Positions 47,035 to 55,870 of a DNA stretch of 64,000 nucleotides are shown here, in pieces. The DNA is taken from contig JJOH01000025.1 of assembly GCA_000696115.1 (NCBI GenBank), positions 1 through 64,000 on the forward strand, read 5' to 3'. The DNA comes from Streptomyces olindensis. GTDB taxonomy: Bacteria > Actinomycetota > Actinomycetes > Streptomycetales > Streptomycetaceae. The translations under genes and the position numbers were made by a program. Below the pieces are notes generated by a model, which did not search any database, was not told the origin of the DNA, and worked only from the letters and a program-made list of their open reading frames with translations. How positions within the stretch are numbered: position 1 is the first letter of the stretch; every line of letters begins with the position of its first letter.

Positions 47035-48645
47035 ATGACGACACTCGCCAGCGGCACCGACACACTCACCCGCGACGCCCTGACGGTCCTCCAGCCCGGC
47101 TTCACCGGCACCACCGCCCCCGACTGGCTGCTGCGCCGCCTCGGTGAGGGCCTCGCCTCCGTCGGACTGTTCGGCCGCAACATCGCCTCCCCGGGCCAAC
47201 TGGCCGCGCTCACCGCCCAACTGCGGGCCGAGCGCGACGACGTTCTCGTCGCGATCGACGAGGAGGGCGGGGACGTGACCCGCCTGGAGGTGCGGTCCGG
47301 CTCCTCCTTCCCGGGCAACCACGCCCTCGGCGCCGTCGACGACGTCGAGCTCACGCGGGAGGTCGCCCACGAACTGGGCCGGCGTCTCGCGGCCTGCGGC
47401 GTGAACCTCAACTGGGCCCCGTCCGCCGACGTGAACTCCAACCCGTCCAACCCCGTCATCGGCGTCCGCTCCTTCGGCGCCGACACCGGCCTGGCCGCCC
47501 GGCACACCGCCGCCTACGTCACGGGCCTGCAGTCCGCCGGGGTCGCCGCCTGCACCAAGCACTTCCCGGGCCACGGCGACACGGCCGTCGACTCCCACCA
47601 CGCCCTGCCACGCATCGACGTGCCCGCGGAGGTGCTCGCCGATCGCGAACTCGCCCCGTTCCGCGCCGCCATCGCCGCCGGCACCCGGGCCGTGATGAGC
47701 GCCCACATCCTGGTCCCGGCCCTGGACCCCGACCGCCCCGCCACGCTCTCCCGCCGCATCCTCACCGGCCTGCTGCGCGGCGAACTCGGCTACGACGGCC
47801 TCATCGTCACCGACGGCATGGAGATGCGGGCCATCGCCGGCACCTACGGCATCGAACGCGGCAGCGTCCTCGCCATCGCCGCGGGCGCCGACGCCATCTG
47901 CGTCGGCGGCGGCCTGGCCGACGACGCGACCGTGCTGCGCCTGCGGGACGCCCTGGTCGCGGCGGTCCGCGCGGGCGAACTCCCCGAGGAACGCCTCGCC
48001 GACGCGGCCGACCGCGTACGGGCCCTGGCCGCCTGGGCCGGCTCGGCGGGCCGCTCACCCGGGGACGCGCCCGGCGGCGAGATCGGCCTGGAGGCCGCCC
48101 GCCGCGCCCTCACGGTGACCCCCGCCCCGGGCCTCGGCAGCCCGGGGGCCTTCATCCCCCTCACCGAACCGCCCTACGTCGCCGCCCTCACCCCCGTCGC
48201 CAACATCGCGGTCGGCGACGAGACCCCGTGGGGCATCGCCGCGGAACTCGTCCACCTGCTGCCGGGTACGGTGACGGGGAGCTTCTCCGCCGGGGACGCA
48301 GGGAACGCCGGAGACGCCGGGGACGACGGAAACGCCGGGGGCGCCGGAGGCGCCGGAGGCGCCGCGGGCGGGAAGAAGAGCGAGGCCGGGGAGAGTGCCG
48401 GCCGGGCCGCCCTCCAGGCGGCCGGTCCGCGCCGCATCGTGGCCGTCGTCCGCGACGAACACCGCCACCCCTGGATGGCCGCCGCCCTCGACACCCTGCT
48501 GGCCGCCCGCCCCGACACCATCGTCGTCGAGATGGGCGTCCCCCAGGCGGCCCCGCGCGGCGCCCTGCACATCGCCACCCACGGCGCGGCCCGCGTCTGC
48601 GCCCGGGCGGCGGCCGAGGTCATCGCCGGGATCTCGGAGCGGTAG
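47035..48645 (+). CDS. GH3 beta-N-acetylglucosaminidase (NagZ-like)
   Basis: A 536-residue glycoside hydrolase family 3 enzyme. KHFPGHGDTAVDSHH holds the catalytic His/Asp and VTDGMEM the nucleophile Asp. The catalytic domain covers residues 1-335. A C-terminal domain follows, interrupted at about residues 420-445 by a Gly/Ala/Asp low-complexity linker. There is no signal peptide, so it acts in the cytoplasm, releasing GlcNAc from chitobiose brought in by DasABC. The gene starts 9 bases after dasC. Confidence 0.92.
   Translation: MTTLASGTDTLTRDALTVLQPGFTGTTAPDWLLRRLGEGLASVGLFGRNIASPGQLAALTAQLRAERDDVLVAIDEEGGDVTRLEVRSGSSFPGNHALGAVDDVELTREVAHELGRRLAACGVNLNWAPSADVNSNPSNPVIGVRSFGADTGLAARHTAAYVTGLQSAGVAACTKHFPGHGDTAVDSHHALPRIDVPAEVLADRELAPFRAAIAAGTRAVMSAHILVPALDPDRPATLSRRILTGLLRGELGYDGLIVTDGMEMRAIAGTYGIERGSVLAIAAGADAICVGGGLADDATVLRLRDALVAAVRAGELPEERLADAADRVRALAAWAGSAGRSPGDAPGGEIGLEAARRALTVTPAPGLGSPGAFIPLTEPPYVAALTPVANIAVGDETPWGIAAELVHLLPGTVTGSFSAGDAGNAGDAGDDGNAGGAGGAGGAAGGKKSEAGESAGRAALQAAGPRRIVAVVRDEHRHPWMAAALDTLLAARPDTIVVEMGVPQAAPRGALHIATHGAARVCARAAAEVIAGISER
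48286..48375 (+). repeat. 9-bp coding microsatellite in the GH3 gene
   Basis: Imperfect tandem copies of a GCCGGGGAC-like unit encode repeated Ala-Gly-Asp/Asn/Gly. Such a tract is likely to vary in length between strains. Confidence 0.65.
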
Positions 48646-48706
48646 GACCGACCGCGATCAGGAACGCGGGTTGTAGAGCTGCACCCAGATGTAGTACTTC
48701 TTATAC

Positions 48707-48955
48707 ATGAGCGAGCAGGTGCACAACAGGTTGGCCATGGTGCGCGCCGAACGGAAGGTGTCGCGCCAGAGCCTGGCCGAGGCAGTGGGAGTCCACTACC
48801 AGACCATCGGCTACATCGAGCGGGGGCAGTACAACCCGAGCCTCGACCTGGCGCTGAAGATCTCGAAGTTCTTCGGGCTGCCGGTCGAGGCCCTGTTCTC
48901 CCTCGAACCGTTCCGGCCGCTCACGGACGAGGTCTACGGGAGGAACCAGCCATGA
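48707..48955 (+). CDS. Small XRE-type helix-turn-helix regulator
   Basis: An 82-residue single-domain regulator with SRQSLAEAVGVHYQTIGYIERGQYNPSL as the HTH. No ribosome site precedes ATG 48707, and TAGTAC lies 9 bases upstream; ATG 48728 would trim the first helix. The stop overlaps the next gene by four bases (ATGA). This regulator plus small membrane protein pairing is common in actinobacteria; the role is unknown. Confidence 0.85.
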   Translation: MSEQVHNRLAMVRAERKVSRQSLAEAVGVHYQTIGYIERGQYNPSLDLALKISKFFGLPVEALFSLEPFRPLTDEVYGRNQP

Positions 48956-49482
48956 CGACGACGCGCCTGACCCGCTACGACCGGAGCATGCTGCGGCTGA
49001 TGAACGACCGCCGCGGGGCGGCCTGGTACGCCACGGCGGCCCGCCGCCGGCTGACCGTCGCCGCGCACGTCACGCTCACCGTGGCTCTCGGCGGGCTGAT
49101 GACCCACCTCTTCCTCGCGGAGGGGGAGCCGCTGTGGACCATCGCGGCGATGGGGGCGCTGCTGCTCCCCTGGATGGTCGCGACGGGCGTGATCAACATC
49201 GCCACCCGAGGCCTGCTGGAACTGCGCGAACGGGTGCTGGACGAGCGGCAGTCGGCGGAGCGCAGCCGCGTCCTGGCCCTGGCCCACCGCGCCACGACCC
49301 TGCTCCTGGCCGCGGCGGTGCTCGGCCTGCTGGCGGCGGGCATGGCGGCCGGTCACGCCCCGAAGGCCTACGCCGGACCCGTGCTCATCGCCGTCCTGGT
49401 GGTCCACTGGCTGATGCCGCTGTGGGTGGCGGGCCTGCGCGCCCAGGACGAGCCGACCGAGGACGACCTCGTGCAGGCCTGA
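48952..49482 (+). CDS. Four-helix membrane protein
   Basis: A 176-residue integral membrane protein with hydrophobic segments at about 35-55, 62-84, 110-132 and 140-160. The loop ERVLDERQSAERSR lies between helices 2 and 3. It is translationally coupled to the small HTH regulator. Function is unknown. Confidence 0.82.
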   Translation: MTTTRLTRYDRSMLRLMNDRRGAAWYATAARRRLTVAAHVTLTVALGGLMTHLFLAEGEPLWTIAAMGALLLPWMVATGVINIATRGLLELRERVLDERQSAERSRVLALAHRATTLLLAAAVLGLLAAGMAAGHAPKAYAGPVLIAVLVVHWLMPLWVAGLRAQDEPTEDDLVQA

Positions 49483-49493
49483 GTTCCCGTTCC

Positions 49494-50279
49494 CTAGATG
49501 CCCTGCCACTCCGGCTTGTTGGCGTAGGTGTGCCGGAAGTAGTCCGCGAGCTTCAGCTTCGACGCGGCCGCCTCGTCGGCGACGACGGTCGCGTGCGGGT
49601 GGAGCTGGAGCGCGGACGCGGGGCACACCGCGGCGACCGGGCCTTCCACCGTCGCCGCGACGGCGTCCGCCTTGCCCTCGCCGGTGGCGAGCAGCACCAG
49701 GTGGCGGGCCTCCAGGATGGTGCCGATGCCTTGCGTGATCACGTGGTGCGGCACCTGGTCGATGTCGCCGTCGAAGAACCGGGCGTTGTCGATCCGGGTC
49801 TGCTCGGTCAGCGTCTTGATCCGCGTCCGGGACGCCAGCGACGAGCACGGCTCGTTGAACCCTATGTGCCCGTCGGTCCCGATCCCGAGCAGCTGGAGGT
49901 CCACGCCCCCGGCGTCCGCGAGGGCCTTGTCGTAGGCATCGCACGCCCCCTGCACGTCCTCGGCCGTGCCGTCCGGGCCCGTGAACCGGTCCATCCCGAT
50001 CCCGAGCGGCTCCAGCACCTCACGCCGCAGCACCGAGCGGTAGGACTCCGGATGGTCGGCGGGCAGCCCCACGTACTCGTCGAGCTGGGCGATCCGCGCC
50101 CGCGCGATGTCCACGGCACCGGAGCGCACCTTCGCCGCCAGCGCCTCGTACACGGGCAGCGGCGTCGAGCCGGTGGCCACGCCGAGCAGGGCGTCGGGCT
50201 TGCGCCGGAGCAGCTGGGCCATGGCCTCGGCGATGAGCTCGCCGCCCGCATTGGCGTCCGGAACGATGACAACTTCCAC
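49494..50279 (-). CDS. nagB: Glucosamine-6-phosphate deaminase NagB
   Basis: A 261-residue isomerase-deaminase that turns GlcN-6-P into fructose-6-P and ammonia, removing the DasR ligand. Key motifs are ATGSTPLPVYE, LDEYVGL with the catalytic Asp, and GIGTDGHIGFNEP with the His. The GTG start 50279 has a GGCAGG site. A dre operator lies at 50337. Allosteric C-terminal features of the E. coli hexamer are only partly visible. Confidence 0.94.
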   Translation of the reverse strand: MEVVIVPDANAGGELIAEAMAQLLRRKPDALLGVATGSTPLPVYEALAAKVRSGAVDIARARIAQLDEYVGLPADHPESYRSVLRREVLEPLGIGMDRFTGPDGTAEDVQGACDAYDKALADAGGVDLQLLGIGTDGHIGFNEPCSSLASRTRIKTLTEQTRIDNARFFDGDIDQVPHHVITQGIGTILEARHLVLLATGEGKADAVAATVEGPVAAVCPASALQLHPHATVVADEAAASKLKLADYFRHTYANKPEWQGI

Positions 50280-50336
50280 GCTGGGCCTGCCGATCTGAGA
50301 GGAGTGCTCGACTGGGACGGGACCCGGGAGGGGCCG

Positions 50337-50352
50337 TGTGGTTTAGACCAAT
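50337..50352. promoter_or_regulatory. dre-type operator upstream of nagB
   Basis: TGTGGTTTAGACCAAT is a near-perfect dre palindrome in the space between nagB and the divergent SIS gene. Confidence 0.75.
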
Positions 50353-50535
50353 CTAACAGAGCGGTGGCCGCCCTCCCAGGGTGGCGGCCACCCGTCCCGA
50401 GCAGGCGGCGGCACTGTGCCGACCAGGTCTCCGGCAGGTGAACACCACCTACCGGACCTGGGCGTTCCACGGCCCGGGGGAGTGGAATGGGACCTGCACG
50501 ACCCGCACCAGCCCGCGCCCGGAAGGACCCCCGCC

Positions 50536-51609
50536 ATGACCGCCGCCGCCACCCCGGATCCCCTCAGCGACCTCCCCGGCCGGATCATGGCCGGCGAGAT
50601 GGCGGAACAGCCCGCCGTCCTGCGCCGGATCCTGGCCGAGGGCGCCCCCGCGATCAGGGACGTGGCCCGGCGGATCGCCGCCCGCGCGCCCCGCTTCGTC
50701 CTGCTGACCGCCCGCGGCACCTCCGACAACGCCGCCCTGTACGCCAAGTACCTCCTGGAGATCCGGCTCGGCCTGCCCTGCGGACTCACCTCGATGTCCA
50801 CCACCACGGCCTACGGCGCCCGGCCCGACCTCACCGATGTCCTCGTCATCACCGTCAGCCAGTCCGGCGGCTCCCCGGACCTGGTCGCCTCGACCCGGGC
50901 CGCCCGCGAGGCCGGCGCGATCACGCTGGCCGTCACCAACAACCCCGGCTCACCGCTCGCGGACGTCTCCGAGTACCACATCGACATCATGGCCGGACCG
51001 GAGAAGGCCCTCCCCGCGACCAAGACCTACACCGCCTCCCTCCTCGCGCTCTACCTGTTCGTCGAGGGACTGCGCGGCGGCGACGGCGCGCCCGCGCAGG
51101 TGCTGCCGGAGCTCGCCGGGCAGCTGCTCGCCCGGCAGGACGAGGTGCGCACCCTCGCCGCCCGCTACCGCTTCGCCGAGCGCATGGTGATCACCTCGCG
51201 CGGCTACGGCTACCCCACGGCCAAGGAAGCCGCCCTGAAGCTGATGGAGACCAGCTACATCCCGGCCCTCTCCTACTCCGGCGCCGACCTGCTGCACGGA
51301 CCGCTCGCCATGGTCGACAACGTCTCCCCGGTCATCGCCGTGGTCACCGACGGCAAGGGCGGCGAAGCGCTCCAGCCCGTGCTGGACCGGCTGCGCGGCC
51401 GCGGCGCCGACCTCGTCGTCATCGGCCCCGAGAGCCAGGTCGAGCAGGCGTCGGCCGGTTTCGTGCTGCCGACGCGGGGCGTGGCCGAGGAGGTCCAGCC
51501 CGTTCTGGAGATCATCCCGCTCCAGCTCCTGGCCTACGAGGTCACCATCGCCCGCGGCCAGGACCCGGACGCCCCCCGCGCCCTGGCGAAGGTGACGGAG
51601 ACCCACTGA
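50536..51609 (+). CDS. SIS-domain sugar isomerase/deaminase (GlmS C-terminal type)
   Basis: A 357-residue protein with two SIS domains (residues 45-175 and 205-350). TARGTSDNAALYAKYLLE and VSQSGGSPDLV are substrate-binding loops, and YSGADLLHGPLAMV has the Lys/Glu region of GlmS isomerase. There is no glutaminase domain, so it likely works as a GlcN-6-P or related deaminase/isomerase. GGAAGGA precedes ATG 50536. It is divergent from nagB. Confidence 0.87.
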   Translation: MTAAATPDPLSDLPGRIMAGEMAEQPAVLRRILAEGAPAIRDVARRIAARAPRFVLLTARGTSDNAALYAKYLLEIRLGLPCGLTSMSTTTAYGARPDLTDVLVITVSQSGGSPDLVASTRAAREAGAITLAVTNNPGSPLADVSEYHIDIMAGPEKALPATKTYTASLLALYLFVEGLRGGDGAPAQVLPELAGQLLARQDEVRTLAARYRFAERMVITSRGYGYPTAKEAALKLMETSYIPALSYSGADLLHGPLAMVDNVSPVIAVVTDGKGGEALQPVLDRLRGRGADLVVIGPESQVEQASAGFVLPTRGVAEEVQPVLEIIPLQLLAYEVTIARGQDPDAPRALAKVTETH

Positions 51610-51763
51610 GAACACGCGCGCCGGCGACGGTCGCGGAAATTCACCTGCCCATCCGGCCCCGCACAGGAACCCACACGGGTTAGGCTGCGTGGTGGACGCC
51701 CGCGCGTCCGACGCGTCGCGGAATTAACAACAACGAACAGCCTCCAACGCATGGACACCCCCG

Positions 51764-51779
51764 AGTGGTCTAGTCCACA
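51764..51779. promoter_or_regulatory. Orphan dre-type operator
   Basis: AGTGGTCTAGTCCACA is the best dre match in the window. No start codon lies within 150 bases downstream of it on either strand. Confidence 0.65.
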
Positions 51780-51986
51780 ATGCGTGATGAGAGCGCGTGT
51801 GCAGCGCGCACCAGCCTCCGTCTTCCCCGCACAGGAGGACGGACCGAGGAACCGAGGCTCTCTGCCCTGACTGCCCCGGCTCCTCATCCTTCGGCCGACC
51901 GGGACCGCACACCCCACGGCCGATATTGCTCCGGGCTGCGGTGCCGAGAGGGTTGAGGGTCCCTCTCAGGCGCCGCGGCCCGCGGG

Positions 51987-52054
51987 TGTTTCCGGGCCCC
52001 TGCTGTTTCCGGGCCTCCGCTGTCTCCTGGCCCCTGGTGTTTCAGGGCCGTACA
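51987..52054 (+). repeat. Four 17-bp tandem repeats
   Basis: Units start at 51987, 52004, 52021 and 52038. The first two differ at two or three bases (TGTTTCCGGGCCCCTGC), the last two more. They end 23 bases before the histidine kinase start. Confidence 0.7.
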
Positions 52055-52076
52055 AACGCCCGGGTACGCTCGCCAC

Positions 52077-53552
52077 GTGCCCTCCATGAACGAACTCGTA
52101 CGCCAGCACACCGCCCTCGACGACACCCACCTCGAGTGGCTGCACCTGCTGGTCTCGGAGTGGCAGCTGCTCTCCGACCTCTCCTTCGCCGACCTGGTCC
52201 TGTGGGTCCCCACCAGCGACGGCACCCGGTACGTCTCGGTCGCCCAGATGCGGCCCAACACCGGCCCGACCTCGTACCAGGACGACATGGTGGGTCACCT
52301 CGTCCCGCGCGGCCGACGCCCCATGCTGGACGCCGCCCTCGACGAGGGCCGCATCGTGCGCGAGGGCGACCCCGAGTGGCGTGAGGAGGTCCCCGTCCGG
52401 GTCGAGTCGATCCCCGTACGGCGCGAGGGCCGCGTCCTCGGGGTCATCGCGCGCAACACCAACCTCCTCACCGTGCGCACCCCGAGCCGCCTGGAACTCA
52501 CCTATCTGCAGAGCGCCTCCGACCTCGCGCAGATGATCGCGGCGGGCTCCTTCCCGTTCGCGAACCAGCAGCTCGACATGGACGCCTCGCCCCGTGTCGG
52601 CGACGGCCTGATCAGGCTCGACGCCGACGGCCTCGTCCAGTACGCCTCCCCGAACGCCCTGTCCGCCTACCACCGCCTCGGCCTCGCCTCCGACCTCGTC
52701 GGCCAGCACCTGGGCCGGACCACCGCCGAACTCGCCCCGACCCGGGGCCCGGTGGACGAGGCGCTCGCCAAGGTCGCCAGCGGCTGGGCGCCGCGCGAGT
52801 TCGAGATCGAGGCCAACGACGGGGTCATCCAGTTCCGGGCGATCCCGCTGAAGCCCAAGGGCACGCGCATCGGTTCGCTGGTGCTGCTGCGGGACGTCAC
52901 CGAACTGCGTCGCCGCGAGCGCGAGTTGATCACCAAGGACGCGACGATCCGGGAGATCCACCACCGGGTCAAGAACAACCTCCAGACGGTGGCGGCCCTG
53001 CTCCGTCTCCAGGCCCGGCGCATCGAGTCCGACCGCGGCCGCGAGGCCCTCGAAGAGGCGGTGCGACGCGTCGGATCGATTGCGATCGTGCACGAGACGC
53101 TCTCCCAGAACCTGGACGAGCGGGTGGAGTTCGACGACATCGCCGACCGCGTCCTGGCGATGGTCGCGGAGATCTCCCCGGGCAAGGTCACGGGCCGGCG
53201 CACCGGCCGCTTCGGCATCCTCGACGCCGAGGTCGCCACCCCGCTGTCGATGGTGCTGACCGAGGTGCTGCAGAACGCGCTGGAGCACGGCTTCCGCGAG
53301 GGCGACACCGGCACGGTCGAGGTGTCGGCGGTCCGCGGCGGCACCACGAAGGAGGCCCGGCTGCTGGTCACCGTCCAGGACGACGGCGTCGGCCTGCCGG
53401 AAGGCTTCGATCCGCATACCGCCGGCAACCTCGGGCTGCAGATCGTACGGACCCTGGTGGAGGGCGAGTTGGGCGGCACCTTCGACATGGTCCCGGCCCC
53501 GGAGCGCGGCACCCGGGTGATCCTCGACATCCCGGTGCGTTCGCAGAAGTAG
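52077..53552 (+). CDS. PdtaS-type sensor histidine kinase
   Basis: A 491-residue soluble kinase of the HisKA_2 class. A GAF-like domain covers residues 1-150, PAS 175-290, and the phospho-acceptor motif is REIHHRVKNNLQTVAALLRLQARR near 305. The ATP-binding end has EVLQNALEHGF and DDGVGLP. It resembles mycobacterial PdtaS, whose partner PdtaR is an antiterminator-type regulator. No partner lies nearby. TACGCT is 6 bases before GTG 52077 and there is no ribosome site, so the mRNA is probably leaderless; ATG 52086 is an alternative. Confidence 0.9.
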   Translation: MPSMNELVRQHTALDDTHLEWLHLLVSEWQLLSDLSFADLVLWVPTSDGTRYVSVAQMRPNTGPTSYQDDMVGHLVPRGRRPMLDAALDEGRIVREGDPEWREEVPVRVESIPVRREGRVLGVIARNTNLLTVRTPSRLELTYLQSASDLAQMIAAGSFPFANQQLDMDASPRVGDGLIRLDADGLVQYASPNALSAYHRLGLASDLVGQHLGRTTAELAPTRGPVDEALAKVASGWAPREFEIEANDGVIQFRAIPLKPKGTRIGSLVLLRDVTELRRRERELITKDATIREIHHRVKNNLQTVAALLRLQARRIESDRGREALEEAVRRVGSIAIVHETLSQNLDERVEFDDIADRVLAMVAEISPGKVTGRRTGRFGILDAEVATPLSMVLTEVLQNALEHGFREGDTGTVEVSAVRGGTTKEARLLVTVQDDGVGLPEGFDPHTAGNLGLQIVRTLVEGELGGTFDMVPAPERGTRVILDIPVRSQK

Positions 53553-53608
53553 CGGATCCCCGGCCCGGCGAGCAGCCCGTCAAGGGAAGGGCAGCGCAAA
53601 CAGCATTG

Positions 53609-53637
53609 AGCCCCGGACCACTGGGTGGCCCGGGGCT
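53609..53637. terminator. Terminator after the histidine kinase
   Basis: The stem AGCCCCGG with CCGGGGCT is extended by four pairs after one mismatch, with a TGG loop. Confidence 0.65.
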
Positions 53638-53755
53638 TAAAGCTCGCTGCTGCTATGTAAGCGCATCGGGGGAACTGCGCGCTGCGGCTCGGGGGCGGGA
53701 GATGCGTACGCGGTGTACGCGCCGCCAAGCTCAGGCTGTCAGCAGGGGTGGGTTG

Positions 53756-54013
53756 TCAGGCGGAGGCCTGACGGGCCCGGTTGCGGGCGGCGCGGCGCTT
53801 CATGGCGCGGCGCTCGTCCTCGCTGAGACCACCCCAGACGCCGGAGTCCTGGCCGGACTCGAGCGCCCACTGCAGACACTGCTCGATCACCGGGCAGCGA
53901 CGGCAGACGGCCTTGGCTTCCTCGATCTGCAGCAGCGCAGGACCGGTGTTGCCGATGGGGAAGAAGAGCTCGGGGTCTTCCTCGCGGCAAACGGCGTTGT
54001 GACGCCAGTCCAT
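53756..54013 (-). CDS. wblE: WhiB-family iron-sulphur regulator WblE
   Basis: An 85-residue Wbl protein. Four Cys (residue 9, then CRRC at 37-40 and Cys46) bind a [4Fe-4S] cluster. The GVWGGLSEDERR turn and the basic RRAARNRAR tail are typical. Wbl proteins act with the principal sigma factor. AAGGAGAGG precedes ATG 54013. The gene has a long upstream region, which suggests complex control. Confidence 0.93.
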   Translation of the reverse strand: MDWRHNAVCREEDPELFFPIGNTGPALLQIEEAKAVCRRCPVIEQCLQWALESGQDSGVWGGLSEDERRAMKRRAARNRARQASA

Positions 54014-54332
54014 GGCTGCTACCTCTCCTTGGTATTACGTGCAGGTGCTTGTGAATGTGAACGCTTTCACGAATCCCTCAACAAGTGAAGGGCCGACCGC
54101 CAGGTTCCCTGGCGTGGGTCCTGTGAGTTGAAGAGGGGTTCTGGTGATCAGTGGAGGCCGGTGTTGCGGGCCGTCCCGATCGCCACGTAGAGACTCGCAA
54201 ACCTCAGCGGCGGATACAACCCCTTCTGGAAAGTTTTTTTTGATTCTTCGGTGTCGACTAGGTCACAGCCGTACTTCCATGGGGTGGATCCTGGCCTAAA
54301 CGTTCGAGTGAAAGGACTTTAGCCAGTTCTGC
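54014..54332. other. Long wblE upstream region
   Basis: 319 bases without a gene. It holds a palindrome GTGAACGCTTTCAC (54057-54070), and an eight-base T run near 54234-54241 that is striking in such GC-rich DNA. No consensus promoter was confidently placed. Confidence 0.5.
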
Positions 54333-55301
54333 TCACACAATCACACGCAGTGCACGGCGTACGCCTGTGAACGTCACGCTCGTTCGCAGCCCCAGGTGGT
54401 CACCGTCCATCTGGAGGGGGAGAGGCGCCTTCGAATGCAAGGTGAACTCTGTCAAGTCGTGCAGAGAGGTGGCGTGCTTGCCGTGGGGTCCGCGCTCGGG
54501 GGACGAAGTGAGCAACTGGGTGCCATACCGGGCAACCGCCGCGGTGGAGAGGCGGCTGAGAGCGAAGAGATCGAGCCCGGTATCGAACGAGGCCTTAGGC
54601 GCCGCGTATATCGGGCGATTCCCCAGAAACGTCCACGGGGAGGTGTTCGCGACTATGGACAGCACCAGATCCGAGACCGGGTCCTCGCCGGCCCGCTCCA
54701 GCGTGATCGTCCCGTGCCGCCGGTTTGGTTCGCCCAGGAGCTGCCGCATGGCCTGGCGTACGTAAAGAGCGTGTGTGGATTTCCGGCCGCGCTCGCGGTG
54801 CTGCTCCACCCGGCCCACCACACCGGCGTCGAAGCCGAGGCCCGCGTTGAAGGTGAACCAGCGGGCCGGCACCGCCTCGTCCTCCGTGCCCGGCGTCCCG
54901 GAGGCCAGGCCGAGTCCGACGGTGCGTTCGCTGCCGTCACGCAGCGCGTCCAGCAGGGCGCCGGTCGCCTCCACGGCGTCGTTGGGCAGGCCCAGGGCGC
55001 GGGCGAAGACGTTGGTGGAGCCGCCCGGCACCACCGCGAGGCCGGGGAGGTGCCCCGGGGCGGGTCCGGTGTGCAGCAGGCCGTTGACCACCTCGTTGAC
55101 CGTGCCGTCGCCGCCGAGCGCCACCACCAGGTCGATGTCGTCGCTGTCCGCCGCATGCCGGCCCAGGTCGCGCGCGTGGCCGCGGTACTCGGTGGTGACC
55201 GCCTCCAGCTTCATCTCACTGGCGAGCGCGTGGATCAGTACGTCGCGTGTGCGCGCACTTGTGGTGGTTGCCGCCGGATTGACCACGAGGAGTGCACGCA
55301 T
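54333..55301 (-). CDS. Diacylglycerol/lipid kinase family protein
   Basis: A 322-residue DAGK-catalytic protein. NPAA at residue 8 starts the nucleotide fold, and VVALGGDGTVNEVVNGL is the phosphate-binding motif. GGSTNVFARALGLP follows. The substrate may be diacylglycerol or another lipid. TACGCT ends 7 bases before the ATG and no ribosome site is seen. Confidence 0.9.
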   Translation of the reverse strand: MRALLVVNPAATTTSARTRDVLIHALASEMKLEAVTTEYRGHARDLGRHAADSDDIDLVVALGGDGTVNEVVNGLLHTGPAPGHLPGLAVVPGGSTNVFARALGLPNDAVEATGALLDALRDGSERTVGLGLASGTPGTEDEAVPARWFTFNAGLGFDAGVVGRVEQHRERGRKSTHALYVRQAMRQLLGEPNRRHGTITLERAGEDPVSDLVLSIVANTSPWTFLGNRPIYAAPKASFDTGLDLFALSRLSTAAVARYGTQLLTSSPERGPHGKHATSLHDLTEFTLHSKAPLPLQMDGDHLGLRTSVTFTGVRRALRVIV

Positions 55302-55417
55302 GACTGGCAGCGTACCTACTGGGGGGTACCGGGCCCAGACCGAGGTAGGGATCGGGTAAGAGACCTGGGGTGAACCTCGCCACGGGGGGCGCGTACGACG
55401 AGGGCTACCCTTCAGGG

Positions 55418-55867
55418 GTGAGCAGTGAGCAGACCCCCACCACCCCGGAGAACAGCGGCCCCCGCCCGCGCCGTCTGACGTACGCCGCGCTGCTGGCCGC
55501 GCTGGAGGGGCTCGCGCTGGTCGTCGGCGGCGTCTGGATCCTCGTCCTCGGCGTCACGGGTCATCCCGACGACCGGCAGCAGGCCGTCACCGGGGGGATC
55601 ACGCTGGTCGTGCTCGCGCTGCTGCCGCTGCTCGCCGCGCGCGGGCTGCTCGGCCGCCGCAGCTGGAGCCGCGGCCCGGCCGTCATCACCCAGCTCATGG
55701 CGCTGCCGGTCGCCTACAACCTGCTGCAGGCGGACAGCATGGCCATCCCGGGTGGCATCGCCCTCGCGGTCGTGGCCGTCGCCGCGCTCGTACTGCTGGT
55801 GAATCCGGAGACGACCCGGGCCCTCGGAATCCGCGGGCCCGGCAACCCCGGCGCTACGGAGAAGTAG
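55418..55867 (+). CDS. Integral membrane protein
   Basis: A 149-residue protein with four hydrophobic segments (about residues 22-45, 55-75, 88-105 and 108-130) after a Pro-rich polar N-terminus. GTG 55418 is chosen: TACCCT ends 6 bases upstream, a leaderless arrangement. GTG 55370 is a longer alternative. Function is unknown. It converges on sigH. Confidence 0.8.
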   Translation: MSSEQTPTTPENSGPRPRRLTYAALLAALEGLALVVGGVWILVLGVTGHPDDRQQAVTGGITLVVLALLPLLAARGLLGRRSWSRGPAVITQLMALPVAYNLLQADSMAIPGGIALAVVAVAALVLLVNPETTRALGIRGPGNPGATEK

Positions 55868-55870
55868 CCG

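Larger units (their letters stand above)
51610..52076. other. Gene-free 467-base region
   Basis: It contains an orphan dre-type site, a 17-bp tandem repeat and, at its end, the leaderless promoter of the histidine kinase gene. Frames seen here have no protein-like character. A short sRNA cannot be excluded. Confidence 0.5.
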
